Positions 43,096 to 54,965 of a stretch of DNA of 64,000 nt are shown piece after piece. Each line of letters starts with the position of its first letter. The first letter of the stretch is position 1. Source of the stretch: Cornus controversa (Eukaryota > Streptophyta > Magnoliopsida > Cornales > Cornaceae); contig CM048848.1 in the NCBI GenBank assembly GCA_026545225.1, positions 44,784,806 through 44,848,805 of the forward strand, written 5' to 3'. Both the position numbers and the translations under genes were made by a program. The notes below the pieces were generated by a model, which was not told the DNA's origin, ran no database searches, and saw only the letters and a program-made list of their open reading frames with translations.

Positions 43096-45656
43096 ATCTT
43101 GAGATGAACCATGTTAATCTATCTTTGGTGGGTTCAAGCTGGGTGGAGGTACTAAACGCACTCCCAATTTTAACTGAGTTGCATCTTTCACAATGTAGCC
43201 TGTCTGGTTCCATTTCATCTCTTACCTGTATTAATTTCACTTCACTTGAAGTTGTAGATCTTAGTCATAACAACTTCAACTCCAAGTTCCCTGATTGGCT
43301 TGCAAATATCACCGGTCTTGTACAAGTCGATATGACTAATAGTACTTTGCATGGAAGGATTCCGGTTGGTATCAGTGAGCTTCCAAGTTTACGGTATTTA
43401 AACCTTGCTAAAAACTATGACCTCAGTGCCGATTGCTTTGAACTGTTTAGGGGAAGTTGGAGAAAAATAGAGGTTCTCAATTTTGCTTCAGATAAATTAA
43501 ATGGGAAACTTACTTCTTCCATTGGAAACATGACATTTCTCACTGACTTTGATCTGTCTTTTAATAATGATGTAGAGGGTGGAATCCCCAGCTCCATTGG
43601 TAGACTTTGCAATTTGAAAAAAATTGCTTTATCTGGTAATAACTTGACAGGAAGTTTACCTGAATTACTTGAAGGGACTAGATACTGTGTTTCCAAGAGT
43701 CCTTTGCCTAATCTTTTGTACTTGGGATTGAGCCACAATAGGCTAATTGGAAAATTGCCAGAATGGTTGGGTCAGCTTGAAAATCTTGTAGAACTTTCGC
43801 TGCCCAATAACTTGCTTGGAGGTTCCATCCCTGCTTCTCTAGGGACACTACAAAATTTAACCACTATGATACTTGGAGGTAATCAATTTACTGGAACTCT
43901 CCCAGACAGCTTTGGACAGCTTTCAGAATTGTTTTTCTTGGATGTTTCTTGTAATTCTTTGACAGGTACCCTCTCAGAAGTGCATTTTTCAAAGCTAAGC
44001 GAGCTGAAGATCTTATACTTATCTTCAAATTCCTTCGTTTTTAATGTCAGTTCTATTTGGGTTCCTCCATTCCAAGTTTTTAATCTTGACTTGGGTTCAT
44101 GTCATTTGGGTCCTTCATTTCCAACTTGGCTTGAATCTCAAAAGGAGCTCATCTCCCTTGATTTCTCAAATACTAGCATTTCTGGTTCTATACCAACCTG
44201 GTTTTGGGATATCTCTTCTAATCTGTTGTATTTAAATGTTTCCCTCAATCAGTTATGCGGCCAACTTCCAAATCCTTTTGATGTATCTTCCAGTTCAGCT
44301 ATTGATTTCAGCTCCAACCTCTTTGAAGGACCAATTCCCCTTCCTATTGTCCAGATTGGGTTGCTAGATCTCTCTAACAATCAATTTTCCGGTCCAATCC
44401 CTCAGAATATTAGTAAATCCATGCCAGAGTTGAAATTTCTCTCTATTTCCAGTAACCAACTAATTGGACAAATACCATCCACCATAGGAGAAATGTACTT
44501 ACTCTAAGTCATTGATCTCTCTGGGAATTACTTAACAGGAAGTATTCCTTCAAGTATAGGGAATTGTTCTTCCCTGAGGGCTTTAGACCTTGGAAACAAC
44601 AGTTTGTCTGGGGCAATTCCAACTTCTTTGGGTCAGTTGAAATATCTTCAATCATTCCATCTAAATGACAACATGTTTTCAGGAGAAGTCCTCTCTTCTT
44701 TCACGAATTTATCAAGTTTGGAGACCCTGGATCTTGGAAATAACAAGTTATCAGGTAATATTCCAACATGGTTTGGAGTTGGTTTTGCTAACCTTAGAAT
44801 TCTTAGGTTGAGGTCGAATGCGTTTTCTGGTGGAATTCCAACTGAGCTTTCACATTTATGTTCACTACAACACCTTGACCTTGCTCATAACAATTTGACT
44901 GGTAGCATTCCAGCCAGCTTGGGTGACCTAAAAGCTATGGCACAAGAGCACAAAGAAAACCAATATATGTTTTATGGGAAGCAATATAATGGGAATTTGG
45001 GAGTCAAGTACTACAATGAAAGATTGGATGTGCAAATAAAAGGCAGAATTGAAAAATACACCAAGACTCTGTCCTTGGTGACCTCCATAGACATCTCTGG
45101 AAACAATTTAAATGGGGACTTTCCGGTGGATATAACAAAATTGTCAGGTCTTGTAGCCTTGAACTTGTCAAGTAACCAAATCAGTGGCCAAATTCCTGAA
45201 AATATTTCAAGTTTGCGTCAATTATTATCTCTTGATCTGTCAAGTAATAAGCTCTCGGGTGCAATTCCTCCAAGCATGTCGTCGTTAACATTTTTGGGTT
45301 ATCTGAATCTATCAGATAATAACTTCTCAGGTAGGGTCCCTTATACGGGGCAAATGACGACCTTTAGTGAGTCTGCTTATGCTAGAAATCCCGGTCTTTG
45401 TGGACCTCCCCTTGTTGTTAAATGCGAAGGTGAGGATTCAGAGGAACCAAAGACTGTTGAGAATGACAATGGTGATGTCTTCATTGACAACTGGTATTAC
45501 TTGAGTGTTGGCTTGGGATTTGCTGTTGGACTTCTGGGTCCTTTCTTGTTCATAGCAACAAGAAAACCTTGGAGTGATGCGTACTTCAGTTTCGTGGACA
45601 AAGTAGTATACAGATTACCATGCGTGAAAAACAGAAGAGCAATCCGCAAATGGTAG
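43096..45656 (+). pseudogene. LRR receptor-like protein (EIX2-type), copy 1: 5'-truncated with nonsense codon
   Basis: Homology with the intact copy begins abruptly at 43096 (matching 57416), so about 600 bp of coding sequence with the signal peptide, LRR N-cap and first repeats is missing. The rest runs in one frame to 45656: tandem 24-residue plant LRRs (L..L.LS.N.L.G.IP), the island region (QEHKENQYMFYGKQY...), the last four LRRs, an acidic stretch (EDSEEPK...NDNGD), a membrane segment (YYLSVGLGFAVGLLGPFLFI) and the tail ending RAIRKW. A single C-to-T change makes TAA at 44505-44507 where the intact copy has CAA (Gln). Without the start and with this stop it cannot give a normal receptor. 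High identity to copy 2 suggests recent duplication. Confidence 0.9.
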
Positions 45657-46782
45657 GTTTTCTTGTTACTTGTTAGTTCAATTACTTGTATCATAAATGC
45701 TTAGTTTAGAAGTGAATTTCATTACAATGTAGAAAATTTCAAGAAAACTATACTGCATGCATGTCTGTTGTCTTAAACTGGTTGTTAGGTTCATATTTTC
45801 ATCTCACACAGTTCCTCTTTCAATTCTTTCAAAGCCATTGCATCTTTTTCCTCATGAAAGAAGTGTTCCAAATTAAACTCACTACGATTACATGCTCTAT
45901 GTTAAAGCACTTAGCATGTTACATCCTCTTATAACATGTTAAAGCACCACTTTTATTGACAACTTAAACTATTAGAAAAGGTTTGTACCATACATATTAC
46001 AGGAAAGTCTTTTTCATTGCATTCAATGATAGGAAGCAACTCCTTTGAACCCTTAATTTAGCTTACATGATCTTACTGCACTGCTCTTAGTTCTTAGTTA
46101 CTATTTTGTAACTAGAGATTTCTGTGATTGACTACTTGTTTTTTTTTTTTTTAAATTTTGACGGTTTTGAGAATAGACTTTTCCTTGAATGAATGTTGAT
46201 TGCTGGCATAATTAAGACTTGATGATGATAACGACACAAATTTGACGGTTTCTTTCAAAATTATGTGAAACACAAGGTGAAAATGCATGGCGTGGAAAAG
46301 CTGAGATCAAGAGCTCTGAATATGTCGTGCTTGGACCAGAATCTGGAAGGGTGCTTCTTGTGAAATACATGGTTGCCCTCGCAATGGCTCCTTGCTGATT
46401 TTCATTATAATTATATGTTTAATACTATATATTAGGATTTGGTTTCGAGTTAGTTAAATTTAGATTTTGGTTCCCCGGCTCTAGTATATATAGTTTATCT
46501 GTTTGGATGTTAGTCATGTGCATTTTCTGGTTTTCTATATATAAAGGAAAAATATTTGCAGCAAACAAATAAAATCAATAAGGTTGTAGGTGGATCAATT
46601 AAGGCATTCCATTGCTTCTAAACTGTTATGCATTAAACATAGTCTTGATCTAGTATACTTGATTGTGATGGATTTGGCCCATTTGGTAGATGAAATTTTA
46701 TATATATATATATGTCATGCATTAAACATAGTCTTGTTCTAGTATACTTGATTGTGATGGATTTGGCCCATTTGGTAGATGA

Positions 46783-46830
<48 letters not shown>

Positions 46831-46967
46831 TGATTGAAAAATCTACCAAATTTAATTATTTCAGTAGTTGGTAAATTCAGTATAAAACTTGAAGTGGAAT
46901 TTTGTAATTCGATACATGTTAACCAAATTCAGGTTATCAAGATATTTTCTATAGTGTAAAGTTTCTG
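45657..46967 (+). repeat. Downstream flank S of RLP copy 1 (segmental duplication)
   Basis: Nearly identical to 59974-61177 for about 1.2 kb beyond the stop codon, then the two diverge at AAGTTTCT. This copy has an extra tandem duplication of 89 bp (starting ATGCATTAAACATAG at 46628 and 46717) ending in AT microsatellites. Confidence 0.9.
46273..46398 (+). other. Conserved 41-codon open stretch downstream of RLP copy 1
   Basis: The frame beginning QGENAWRGKAEIKSSEYVV and ending MVALAMAPC is open in both duplicated flanks (also 60627-60752), with identical length. It has no ATG at its start and may be an exon remnant of another gene. I do not recognise it. Two copies alone cannot show selection. 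Confidence 0.3.
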
Positions 46968-47184
46968 AAGGCAAATTTAGCCGAGGTTCACATTAAGAAG
47001 CCATACGTATATGAAAGTTTAGTGAGAGTCAAGTCAGCCACTAGTGGCTCTTATTCTGCTTCATCATCCAATACTATTAAAAGTGGGGACGGCCTATGTA
47101 GGTAAATTTTACTCATTCGATCTGTCTATGACTTATAAAATTTTTGATCATTTATTAGTAGACAAACAGATCACTTTGCCCAAA

Positions 47185-47590
47185 GGGCAGAAAATTCCAT
47201 CAACTACTTAGCTGAAAGGACAAGAATATTGTAAATGTCCTCTCCGAAACAATCGACACTGGAACAGCATGAAGTTTCACAATCTGCTCCACATACAACT
47301 TACTGAGTTTCTCTACACCATCTATAATTTGAATAGGCAGAAAATGAGATGTCTTAGTCACCTATCGAATATGACCCAAATAGCATCATATGTCCTTTCG
47401 ATGATCTCAGAAGCCCTGTCACAAAATCTATAGTGATATGCTTCCATTTCCATTATGCCACTGACAATGGTGGTAACAAACCTGCCGGTCTTTGATGTTC
47501 GGCCTTAACTTGTTGGTAAGTAAGACACTTAGCTACAAATTAATCCACATCCTTTTTCATTCTCTTCCACCAATATTGGTGTCTCAAGTT
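47185..47590 (-). pseudogene. Ty3/Gypsy integrase fragment, broken
   Basis: On the minus strand the translation reads HQYWWKRMKKDVD, a stop, FVAKCLTYQQVKAEHQRPAG, LLPPLSVA, a stop, WKWKHITIDFVTGL, DRLTKTSHF-like, QIIDGVEKLSKLYVEQIVKL and HAVPVSIVSE. This is the zinc-binding end and first part of the catalytic core of chromovirus-like Gypsy integrase. Stops and frameshifts show it is dead, and no LTR could be linked to it. Confidence 0.8.
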
Positions 47591-47724
47591 GTGAAACTAA
47601 TGAACCTAGAGAGGGAGGGGGTGAATAGGTTTTTCGATTTTTCTTCTTAATATTGCAAGATTGACTAGCACATGCAATTACACAATTATGGACACACAGA
47701 TTTATAAAGGAAAACCCCAAGATG
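47591..47724 (-). mobile_element. SIRE-like LTR, part 1 (host of CACTA element 2)
   Basis: AACCTAGAGAGGGAGGGGGTG and AAAGGAAAACCCCAAGATG correspond to GAACCTAGAAAGGGTGAATAG and GTGGAAACCCAAGGCGGG in the minus-strand LTR at 26738. The match resumes beyond the CACTA element at 53112 (GGGAAAAAAAACC...). Confidence 0.55.
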
Positions 47725-47749
47725 CACTACAAGGATTAGGCTTTTTAGG

Positions 47750-48115
47750 AACAGTCCTTTAGTGACAGTCCAAAAAACCGTCACTAATAACAGTCCTTTA
47801 GCGACAGTCCAAAAAAACCGTCACTAATAACAGTCCTTTAGTGATAGTCCAAAAAACCGTCACTAATAACAGTCCTTTAGTGACAGTCCAAAAAAACCGT
47901 CACTAATAACAGTCCTTTAGTGACAGTCCAAAAAACCGTCACTAATAACAATCCTTTAGTGACAGTCCAAAAAAACCGTCACTAATAACAGTCCTTTAGT
48001 GACAGTCTGAAATAGGACTTTTAGTGACGGTTTTTGCCTGTCCTTAAAAGATTTATCGTCACTATAGCACACCCTTTAAGGACGGTACATTAAAAACCGT
48101 CACTAAATCCTTAGA
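47750..48115. repeat. Left subterminal repeat array of CACTA element 2
   Basis: Seven units of 39-40 bp (AACAGTCCTTTAGTGACAGT, CCAAAAAACCGTCACTAAT) start at 47752, 47791, 47831, 47870, 47910, 47949 and 47989. Inverted versions follow (AGTGACGGTTTTTGCC, AACCGTCACTAAATCC). Confidence 0.9.
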
Positions 48116-48764
48116 AGTTTTGGTCACCAAAATTTTCAGCGGGAAATATAGCGCCAGAACTTTCCTTATGCCTTACCCTTTCCTGATGCGAATACATGTC
48201 TTTAGGGTTTGCAAATTTCAACTTAAAGAGAGACTTTGCTTGAAGCCCTGAAAGTTGTAAACGAAGATAGCCCTAACCCTCAAACCCCAATCTCTCTCTT
48301 ACATCTACCGTGAAGCCCTAGATTTCTCTCTTTTGTATCCATCAGATCCCTTTCTTTCTCTATCGAAGTCCCAATCTCTCACTCTCTGTGAAGTTACTTC
48401 CCTCTCTCGGTTCAATTTCTCACTCGCATTCCATTTGTAGAGCTCTTCTGGCAAGCAATGGAGCCCTAATTGAACGAATTTACAAGGTATTAATTTCTTT
48501 CTCTCTATATCTCTCTGCTATATATATATATCTGTTTGTATCTCTCTCTCACACACACACATAAACATAAACGCACACACAAGAACACAATCTCAAAGAG
48601 TGAGTTTGGTTCAATGATTGTGACAAACAGAGTATGCTGAGAGTGATTTTTGTCCTCAATTTATTGTTTTATTTTATTATTATTTTTCTTTTAGTTTATG
48701 ATTACAAAGAAATGGAGTGTTTTTTCTCACTCACTGGCTGTGTTTATTGAAGAAGCTAGGAACT

Positions 48765-49435
48765 GTCAAGGGTTTTGTGACACAGAGTGGAAAGGGGGTG
48801 AATGCCCAAAGCCTCAAGATTGATGGGATTAAAGATATAATTGTTGTCTCTTCTGATAAAGGTGGCGTGGGCAACTCCTCGTGGTAATGTTGCACTATTC
48901 TTTTATTATTATTTTTTCTTAATCATGATTTGGATATTTGAAATGGGTTTTTTTTCTGGATGATTAGTTATGACGCAATATAAATAGGACAAGCAAGTAA
49001 ATGAAAGGAATAAAAAATTACAAAAGATTAATATCATGATATATGACATCATATAAGTTAGGTAGAAGCTAGTCAACCCAATTTTCTCTGCAAGGATCTT
49101 GCTCCTAAATGTGGCAACTTAGTGGTGAGCTCCATTCACGTCTTGGAGAATGTACTATCAAGTGGACTTAAGAAGTTACCAAACACTATTTATGACACTT
49201 ATATGGGTTCATAGTATGACTCCATACATGCCATTGTGTGGTTTTCACATTACAATTAAATGAGGCAATTTCTGAAATCCTTTTTGCTAATATTACAAAT
49301 GTTCTTGTCGATACTTGTGGTATTTGTAGTTAATTTGGCCGTTGCACTTGCCAGTTGCTTATGTATATAGACCATCTATTCCTACCATGATGAAAATCCA
49401 TGGAAGGCCTGAAGTGAGCATAGGTGATGCTTTAA
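48765..49435 (+). pseudogene. NUBPL/INDH-like (Mrp/NBP35 P-loop ATPase) gene fragment captured by CACTA
   Basis: Two exon-like pieces are seen. 48800-48878 reads SLKIDGIKDIIVVSSDKGGV then GNSSW and a stop. It corresponds to the G(V/I)KDIIAV.SGKGGVGKS.. P-loop of mitochondrial NUBPL (INDH), with G-to-D and K-to-N changes at key P-loop positions. After about 450 bp of intron-like sequence, 49329-49367 reads VNLAVALAS after an AG acceptor. A frameshifted piece, 49372-49420, reads PSIPTMMKIHGRPEVS, matching the GPS.P.MM block. Intact INDH delivers iron-sulfur clusters to respiratory complex I. The fragment keeps exon order and an intron, so it derives from genomic DNA rather than a cDNA. Confidence 0.7.
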
Positions 49436-49440
49436 TTGTA

Positions 49441-51900
49441 TAAGATCCTTAGTAAGATGTTCCAGAATTCATATTCTCAATGAGTAACTTGCTCATAATG
49501 CATATAGTTGAATATTTGAATTGCTAAAGCAAGTTATATATAACGAGTTTAAAGTGTTAGTTAATTTCTATGGGTAACATTTTTAGGTTGGTATGAATTT
49601 GGCAGTTTTGATTCTTGTCCTTTCACCTCATTTTCCAATATCTTTGTTAAAGTTATCATTGCCAGAAAGCAATAAATGAAACTGCACTTTTGCTGAGTAT
49701 ATTTGACATACTACATCCAGTAATCCACCTATATATATATATATATATATAGGTGCATGTTACATTTTGCGTTTGCACTGATAATAAATAATAGTTCTTT
49801 CTATTTTGTCCTGTACAGTCTATGTTTCTCTATGTTGCTCTGATTATTTGTATCAATGTAACCAAGTGTCATTTTTGTTTCTTTTGTTCTCTCTTTCTCT
49901 CTCTCTCTCTCTCTTCCCAAATATAAGAGGTAGTAATTTTATCATGAAAGATTTTTTCTAGCTAGTCTATAATTTTGATTAGATGGTCTTTTATTTCAGA
50001 TGAGACTGTTTGATCATTTTAATTAGAAAAAAGTTGTTTCAGTCATTCCCTACAATCTCCTTAATTAGGGACCGCTATGTCCTTGTTCAATGTTTCATTG
50101 TCTCAAAAGTTGAACATTTTTTTAGTGGTTCCTGATTTTAATGAGAATTTTGATTAAACTTATTCAACCTGATTTTATTAAGTGGGACTGTAATTTGTAA
50201 TTTGTGTACAATTATTGAAAAAAAAAAATCATGTGTAATTAAATGTCATGTAATCACGTACTTGTATTGGGCGGACGGTTGGACCCCATATACTCACATG
50301 ACAAGATTTATTTGGTTGGTGATACTATGTCAGCAAAATGACATGGTATTACAGTTGTATTGAAAACTTTCTCGTATTAACATACATATGTATGCATGCC
50401 CATGCTTACATATGTACGTCACATGTTAATAACTTGCCTTAATTTTTTGTAATCCAAATTCATCTTTGCTTATTTTCCAATTTTTGCTGCCCATTAGTTT
50501 CCGGATTGTTCATGATATACTCTACTTTCAGTTAGTTTTATAATTGGTACCTGATTTATCCCCATGTTGTTACCTACCCAGCTGGCAAAACAGTGACCTC
50601 TATATCTAGCCAAAAAAAAAAACGGAAACAAACCATCTTACAGTATTGAAACTAGTTGCTGATTGAAATGGCCCATAACAATTTATATGCTCTGTAATGT
50701 TCTTTTTTCTTTTTTGTTTTCTTCCCTTTCCTTTTTCAATGTTCTTTCCTTTCTTTTTCTTTTTCTTTTTCTTTCCCAGTCCATACAGAGAAGCAAATAT
50801 ATAAGAGTAATAATATATATATTGGCAGATTAATTGGTCACGTGTTAAATGGAAACCAAATTATCCTGTCATCACTTGCTGGGTCATATCATTCATTGCA
50901 GTTGCTGATTGAAACCAGATTAATTGGTCACGTGTTAAATGAAACTAGTTACTGATTGAAACTAGTTGCTGATTGAAAAAAGAGAAGCTGTGTTCCTGTC
51001 AAACAACTCTCTCCACCGCTCTTGGAAACATGTGGTGCTTGCCCTTTATTATCCCCAATTTCTGTTTCCATCTTTCAATTCTTTTTTTCTTCCTGTTGTC
51101 TGAAGGAGTGACCATAGGGGAACAAGAATTTATAGCATCTTTGAGTGTCTGTACATTACATTTTAAGACATGCCCAGTTCACCAAGTTTGCACATATTAG
51201 GTGATTGTTTTCAAATAATTGAAGATCTTATTGTTGTGAACTAAAGACACTTTGGTGGGAAGTGCAATTTTATGAGTTTTGAGGTTGGGTAATCTCTCAT
51301 TTAATGGTTGGCCAACTTATCTCACAAGCGTCGGCATAGTTAGTGTTGTTAGGTTTTTTTGCCCTTGGGATGGCAATGGCACAGTCATATTAATATCTTG
51401 GGCATAAATGTTCCTTCAATTACCTTCCCATTTACTGAATTAAAGAACACGAAAATGAGAAACTAAATATGGTGCATTTGGTAAGTCTTCTGCATATCCG
51501 TAACTATTTATTTTATTTATACAAGTATGGAGTATTACTAATTGTCACATACTCACAGGTTGGACACCGGCCATTCTTTAGCATATTTCAGTACGTTGTA
51601 TATGTAAGTAAACCCTTCATATTATTTGGGGTTTGAACTTTATAATAATGCAAATTACATTTTTGCTGCTATGATCTTTATATCAACAATCAATGTGTCT
51701 TGAATAAAATTAAAATTTCTTTTTGATAAAAAAAGTGATTTATGAGCTGTTATATTCTCTCTTTTTCAGTTTGTCAAAAAGGCTAAAATCTGTTTTGGGA
51801 CTTTGACAATTCTCCTTACCTAGCTCTTTTCATGGGCTTTTTGTTGAAACTCTCTTTATTCTTTTTCCAGCCTTAGCCTAAAGTCATTTTCTTCCATGCC
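49441..51900. other. CACTA element 2 interior without recognised genes
   Basis: A/T-rich sequence with an AT microsatellite (49731-49752), a (TC)n run (49889-49916), polypyrimidine stretches (50700-50780), and repeated phrases such as ATTAATTGGTCACGTGTTAAA at 50829 and 50920 and GAAACTAGTTGCTGATTGAAA at 50648 and 50958. No transposase D gene is visible. Confidence 0.5.
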
Positions 51901-51959
51901 TCAACTGATGAGAACTGAAGCGAAGAAGTGGCTGATATTATATATATGCTGTTTCGAGT

Positions 51960-52328
51960 CGTCAACGTGTATCCTCATCTTTTGAAGAGTCCTCTAGAAG
52001 GAGGGCAGAAATAGCAGAGGAAAAAAATGAAAAAATGGCAGAGGAATTAGCAAACGTGCGAGAACAATTACAAAAAATTACCAAAGTGCAGGAGATGATG
52101 CTTGCGCAACAACAACAACCTCCACCATGGTTCTACCATTATCAGCAAACATCAGATTCCGAACAGCAGCATGCACCACCAAGCTATCCCCAGCCACCAC
52201 CATGGTGGCAGTATCAGCATCCACCACCATGGTTCCAGTTTTCTCAGCAGCCCCAATCAACACCAACACCAACACCATCAGAGTTAGCCCCAACACCAAC
52301 ACTCCATTCAGCACCAACACCACCTTAA
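51960..52328 (+). pseudogene. 3' exon of TnpA-like gene (Transposase_24/Ptta) of CACTA element 2
   Basis: From about 51960 one frame reads VSSSFEESSRRRAEIAEEK, then KMAEELANVREQLQKITKVQ and EMMLAQQQQPPPW, followed by a proline/glutamine-rich tail (about 75 residues) to the TAA at 52326-52328. A short coiled coil followed by a P/Q-rich end is typical for the C terminus of TnpA-like proteins of plant CACTA elements. The conserved DNA-binding region upstream is not visible, so the gene is a remnant. It lies about 300 bp from the right subterminal array, the usual place. Confidence 0.6.
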
Positions 52329-52629
52329 ATCTGGATTTGCTTTTGTAGGTTCTATCTTAGATCTATATTGTTCAATGCATGCTTGTTTTATTTCAAGACA
52401 AACTTGTTTGATTTATGTTTTATTTTGTTATCTTGGATGTTGAACTAGCTTGTATTAACTTATTGATTTTTTTATATAAAAGTCCTAATTATGTATTGTT
52501 ATGTAATTTATGCAATATTTATATAATATTGTCATATATATAATATTTATTTAAGAAATGTAAATTAAGCAAATTATAAAAATAAAAATTAAGCAAAATA
52601 TATTAATTTAAAAAAATTATTTGTAGTAA

Positions 52630-53108
52630 TCGGGACAGGACTAATCGTCCCTAATACGTATACATATTAGTGACGGTCAAAGACTGTTACTAATAGTTCA
52701 GTTATTAGTGACTGTCAAATCCGTCGCTAAAACACCAACAAATTAGTGACAGTTCCTGACCGTCACTAATAATCTAGTTATTAGTGACGGTCAAATCCGT
52801 CGCTAATACGTCAGCGAATTAGTGACAGTTCTTGACCGTCACTAATAGTCCAGTTATTAGTGACGGTCAAAACCGTCGCTACTAGTCCCATTATTAGTGA
52901 CGGTCAAAACCATCGCTAATAGTCCAATTATTAGTTACGGTCAAAACCGTCGCTAATAGTCCAATTATTAGTGACGGTCAAACTTGACCGTCACTAATGC
53001 CCTTTTGCGATGCCACTTTTAGTGACGGTCCGATTTAAGCATTAGCGACGGTTTTTGGACTTTTAGTGACGGATTTGACCGTCACTAAAACCCTGATTTC
53101 TTGTAGTG
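52630..53108. repeat. Right subterminal repeats and terminus of CACTA element 2
   Basis: About fifteen copies of TTAGTGACGGTCAAA or its complement at intervals of about 20-45 bp, ending TTTCTTGTAGTG. The core AGTGACGGT is shared with the left array. Confidence 0.9.
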
Positions 53109-53111
53109 ATG

Positions 53112-53680
53112 GGAAAAAAAACCTCTTCGAATTGAGCTCCACTATGTCTGAAAGGGTAGTACAGTAATTCTCTCAATCACTCTCTCACTCACCCAACTCA
53201 CAACATAGTCGCTCTAGCACTCACCCAGTTCACAGCCTCCTTAGGCCTGAACCACTCTCACAAAATCTCACAACAGCTTTTCTGCTCTCAACCCAACTTA
53301 GGCTTCCCTAAGCCTAAGCTATCTCACCACAATCACTCACACTCCCCTTGTCCAAAGTATCCCAATACTTGGACTATACATAGTGATAGTACAATCAGTT
53401 CGATGTTGTTGCGGCAAAGTCTTCAAGCTTTGATTGTCGATCTTCAAAGGTTGATCTTGATAATAAATAAGGCTCTTGATCTTCTTTGGCAGATAATGGC
53501 ACTTTAATTTCTTCAAGTGATAAGCTTCTGTATGAACACTCTTGAGTGCAACTTCATAGAATTTGTAGAAACCCGCTCTTTCAATAAGTCTTGTTTTCAG
53601 CTTCTTGAATAACCACTAGTCTTGGTACATTCAGTTTAAAAACAACTGTCATGGAATTTACTTGTCTTGATACCTGTTCT
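53112..53680 (-). mobile_element. SIRE-like LTR, part 2
   Basis: It continues the LTR interrupted by CACTA element 2: GGGAAAAAAAACCTC...GAGCTCCACTATG parallels GCGGGAAAAACCAC...CCAATTCACTATG at 26935-26985. The far end could not be set; it merges into the repeat region starting near 53690. Confidence 0.45.
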
Positions 53681-53689
53681 TAAAAGTAA

Positions 53690-54250
53690 ACATAATTACA
53701 AGTAGAGTAGAGATTAGTAGTTCAAGCAGTTTAAAATATGACGATCATGAATAGAATTAAGCAAAGCATAATTCAGCATTTTAATACTACAAAATCAGCA
53801 ATATCAGTTTACTAACTCAGCATGTTTAAATCACCAAATCAGCAATATGACATGGCACAAGCAGCTCACTAATTCAGCAATTTAAGTTCCAAAATCAGCA
53901 GTATAAAACAACTCAAAACAACTTAGTAATTCAGCAAATTGAGTCCCAAAAACAATACTATAAACCAGCTCAAAACAGCTTAGAAATGCAGTAAATTGAG
54001 TCCCACAACAGCATTATAAACCAACTCAAAACATCTTAGAAATTCAGCAAACTCAGCATTAAAAATCAGCAAACTCACCATTACAAAATCAGCAAACTCA
54101 GCATTTAAAAATCAGCAACATTGAATTCCAATTCAGCAAAAAAAGAATTCCAACTCAGAACCAATTTCAAATTAGTAAATATTGATTCCATATCAGCATA
54201 TCTCAATTCCAGCAATATTAATATAAATACTCATCAACTCAGAATTTAAG
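53690..54250. repeat. Degenerate AATTCAGCA-type tandem repeat
   Basis: Many short units with the words ATTCAGCAA, AAATCAGCA, AACTCAGCATT and TCCCAAAA(A/C)CA are spaced about 20-55 bp apart. It looks like an old minisatellite and is non-coding. Confidence 0.7.
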
Positions 54251-54569
54251 ATAGCAAATCATATGTTCAGCTCATAATCACTAACTCACAGAACATTTTG
54301 ACTACAAAGCTTGTGATACGTGAGTGTGCATATAAAATAGAGACAATTATATTAGCAGCAGTAATTTATAACTTTTGAAAAATTAAATTGGGGAAAATCA
54401 TAGACTCAAGCTTATACTTACAGATCATACATGAATTGAACCATAGCAAGCATATTTTCTCTCTCTAATTTTCTTCTTCTAAACGAATCCAAACACTCAT
54501 TTCTTCCCTCTCCTTGTATCTCTGTATATTTTTTTATTTCTCATAATTAAAAAAAGGCTTAGTTGTTGT

Positions 54570-54965
54570 TGTTGTATAGATCCAATTCTAAAGCCCAGAC
54601 CTCTCTTCTCCAACCGGATCGAACCCTTCGAACAATGTCGGCATCGGAGAGTTGCAATCTCAACCGGGAAGAAAGAACCCTCAATGGGTTAATACTTAAT
54701 AATGATGTTCAAGAATATATTATGATTTTTGTTTTCAATTCTTGCAAAATAATAACTTGTCCCCTATTTAATTAAAATTGAAATGTATTATATTATGTTC
54801 CTCGTTTTCATGTAGTAATAAAAATATATATATATTAAATTGACTTGATACACTTGACTGGGCTATGTTCCTCCTCTCAATTCACCGTTGATTCTATGAA
54901 CATTTTTGTAGATTTAAAATTGATTTCATATCCATTCCCAAATTTGAGTACGTCCAATAAAAATT
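54570..54965 (+). repeat. Upstream block P of RLP copy 2
   Basis: Counterpart of 42480-42875 (see there), here in the order P, then 1.1 kb, then Q, then gene. It shows no recognised coding function. Confidence 0.85.

Larger units (their letters stand above)
47725..53108 (+). mobile_element. CACTA (En/Spm) element 2, both ends present, TSD ATG
   Basis: It begins CACTACAAGGATTAGG and ends TTTCTTGTAGTG, inverted termini of the CACTA superfamily. ATG at 47722-47724 and at 53109-53111 is the 3-bp target duplication. Subterminal repeat arrays with the core AGTGACGGT/ACCGTCACT lie at both ends. At 5384 bp it is too small for a full autonomous copy and no TnpD transposase was found. It carries a TnpA-like 3' exon (about 51960-52328) and a fragment of a NUBPL-like gene (48765-49435). 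Confidence 0.88.

Noticed and set aside
43415..43738. Minus-strand frame opposite RLP copy 1 (and its twin at 57735-58055)
   Set aside because: Shadow of the LRR coding sequence; present in both copies only because the sense strand is duplicated.
47752..48030. Regular 39-40-bp repeats resembling a CRISPR array
   Set aside because: Units are almost identical throughout with no variable spacers, the context is a plant genome, and they lie next to a CACTAC terminus; they are subterminal transposon repeats.
52078..52323. Minus-strand valine-rich frame
   Set aside because: It is opposite the P/Q-rich tail of the TnpA-like exon, whose CACCA-rich codons read as Val/Gly on the other strand.
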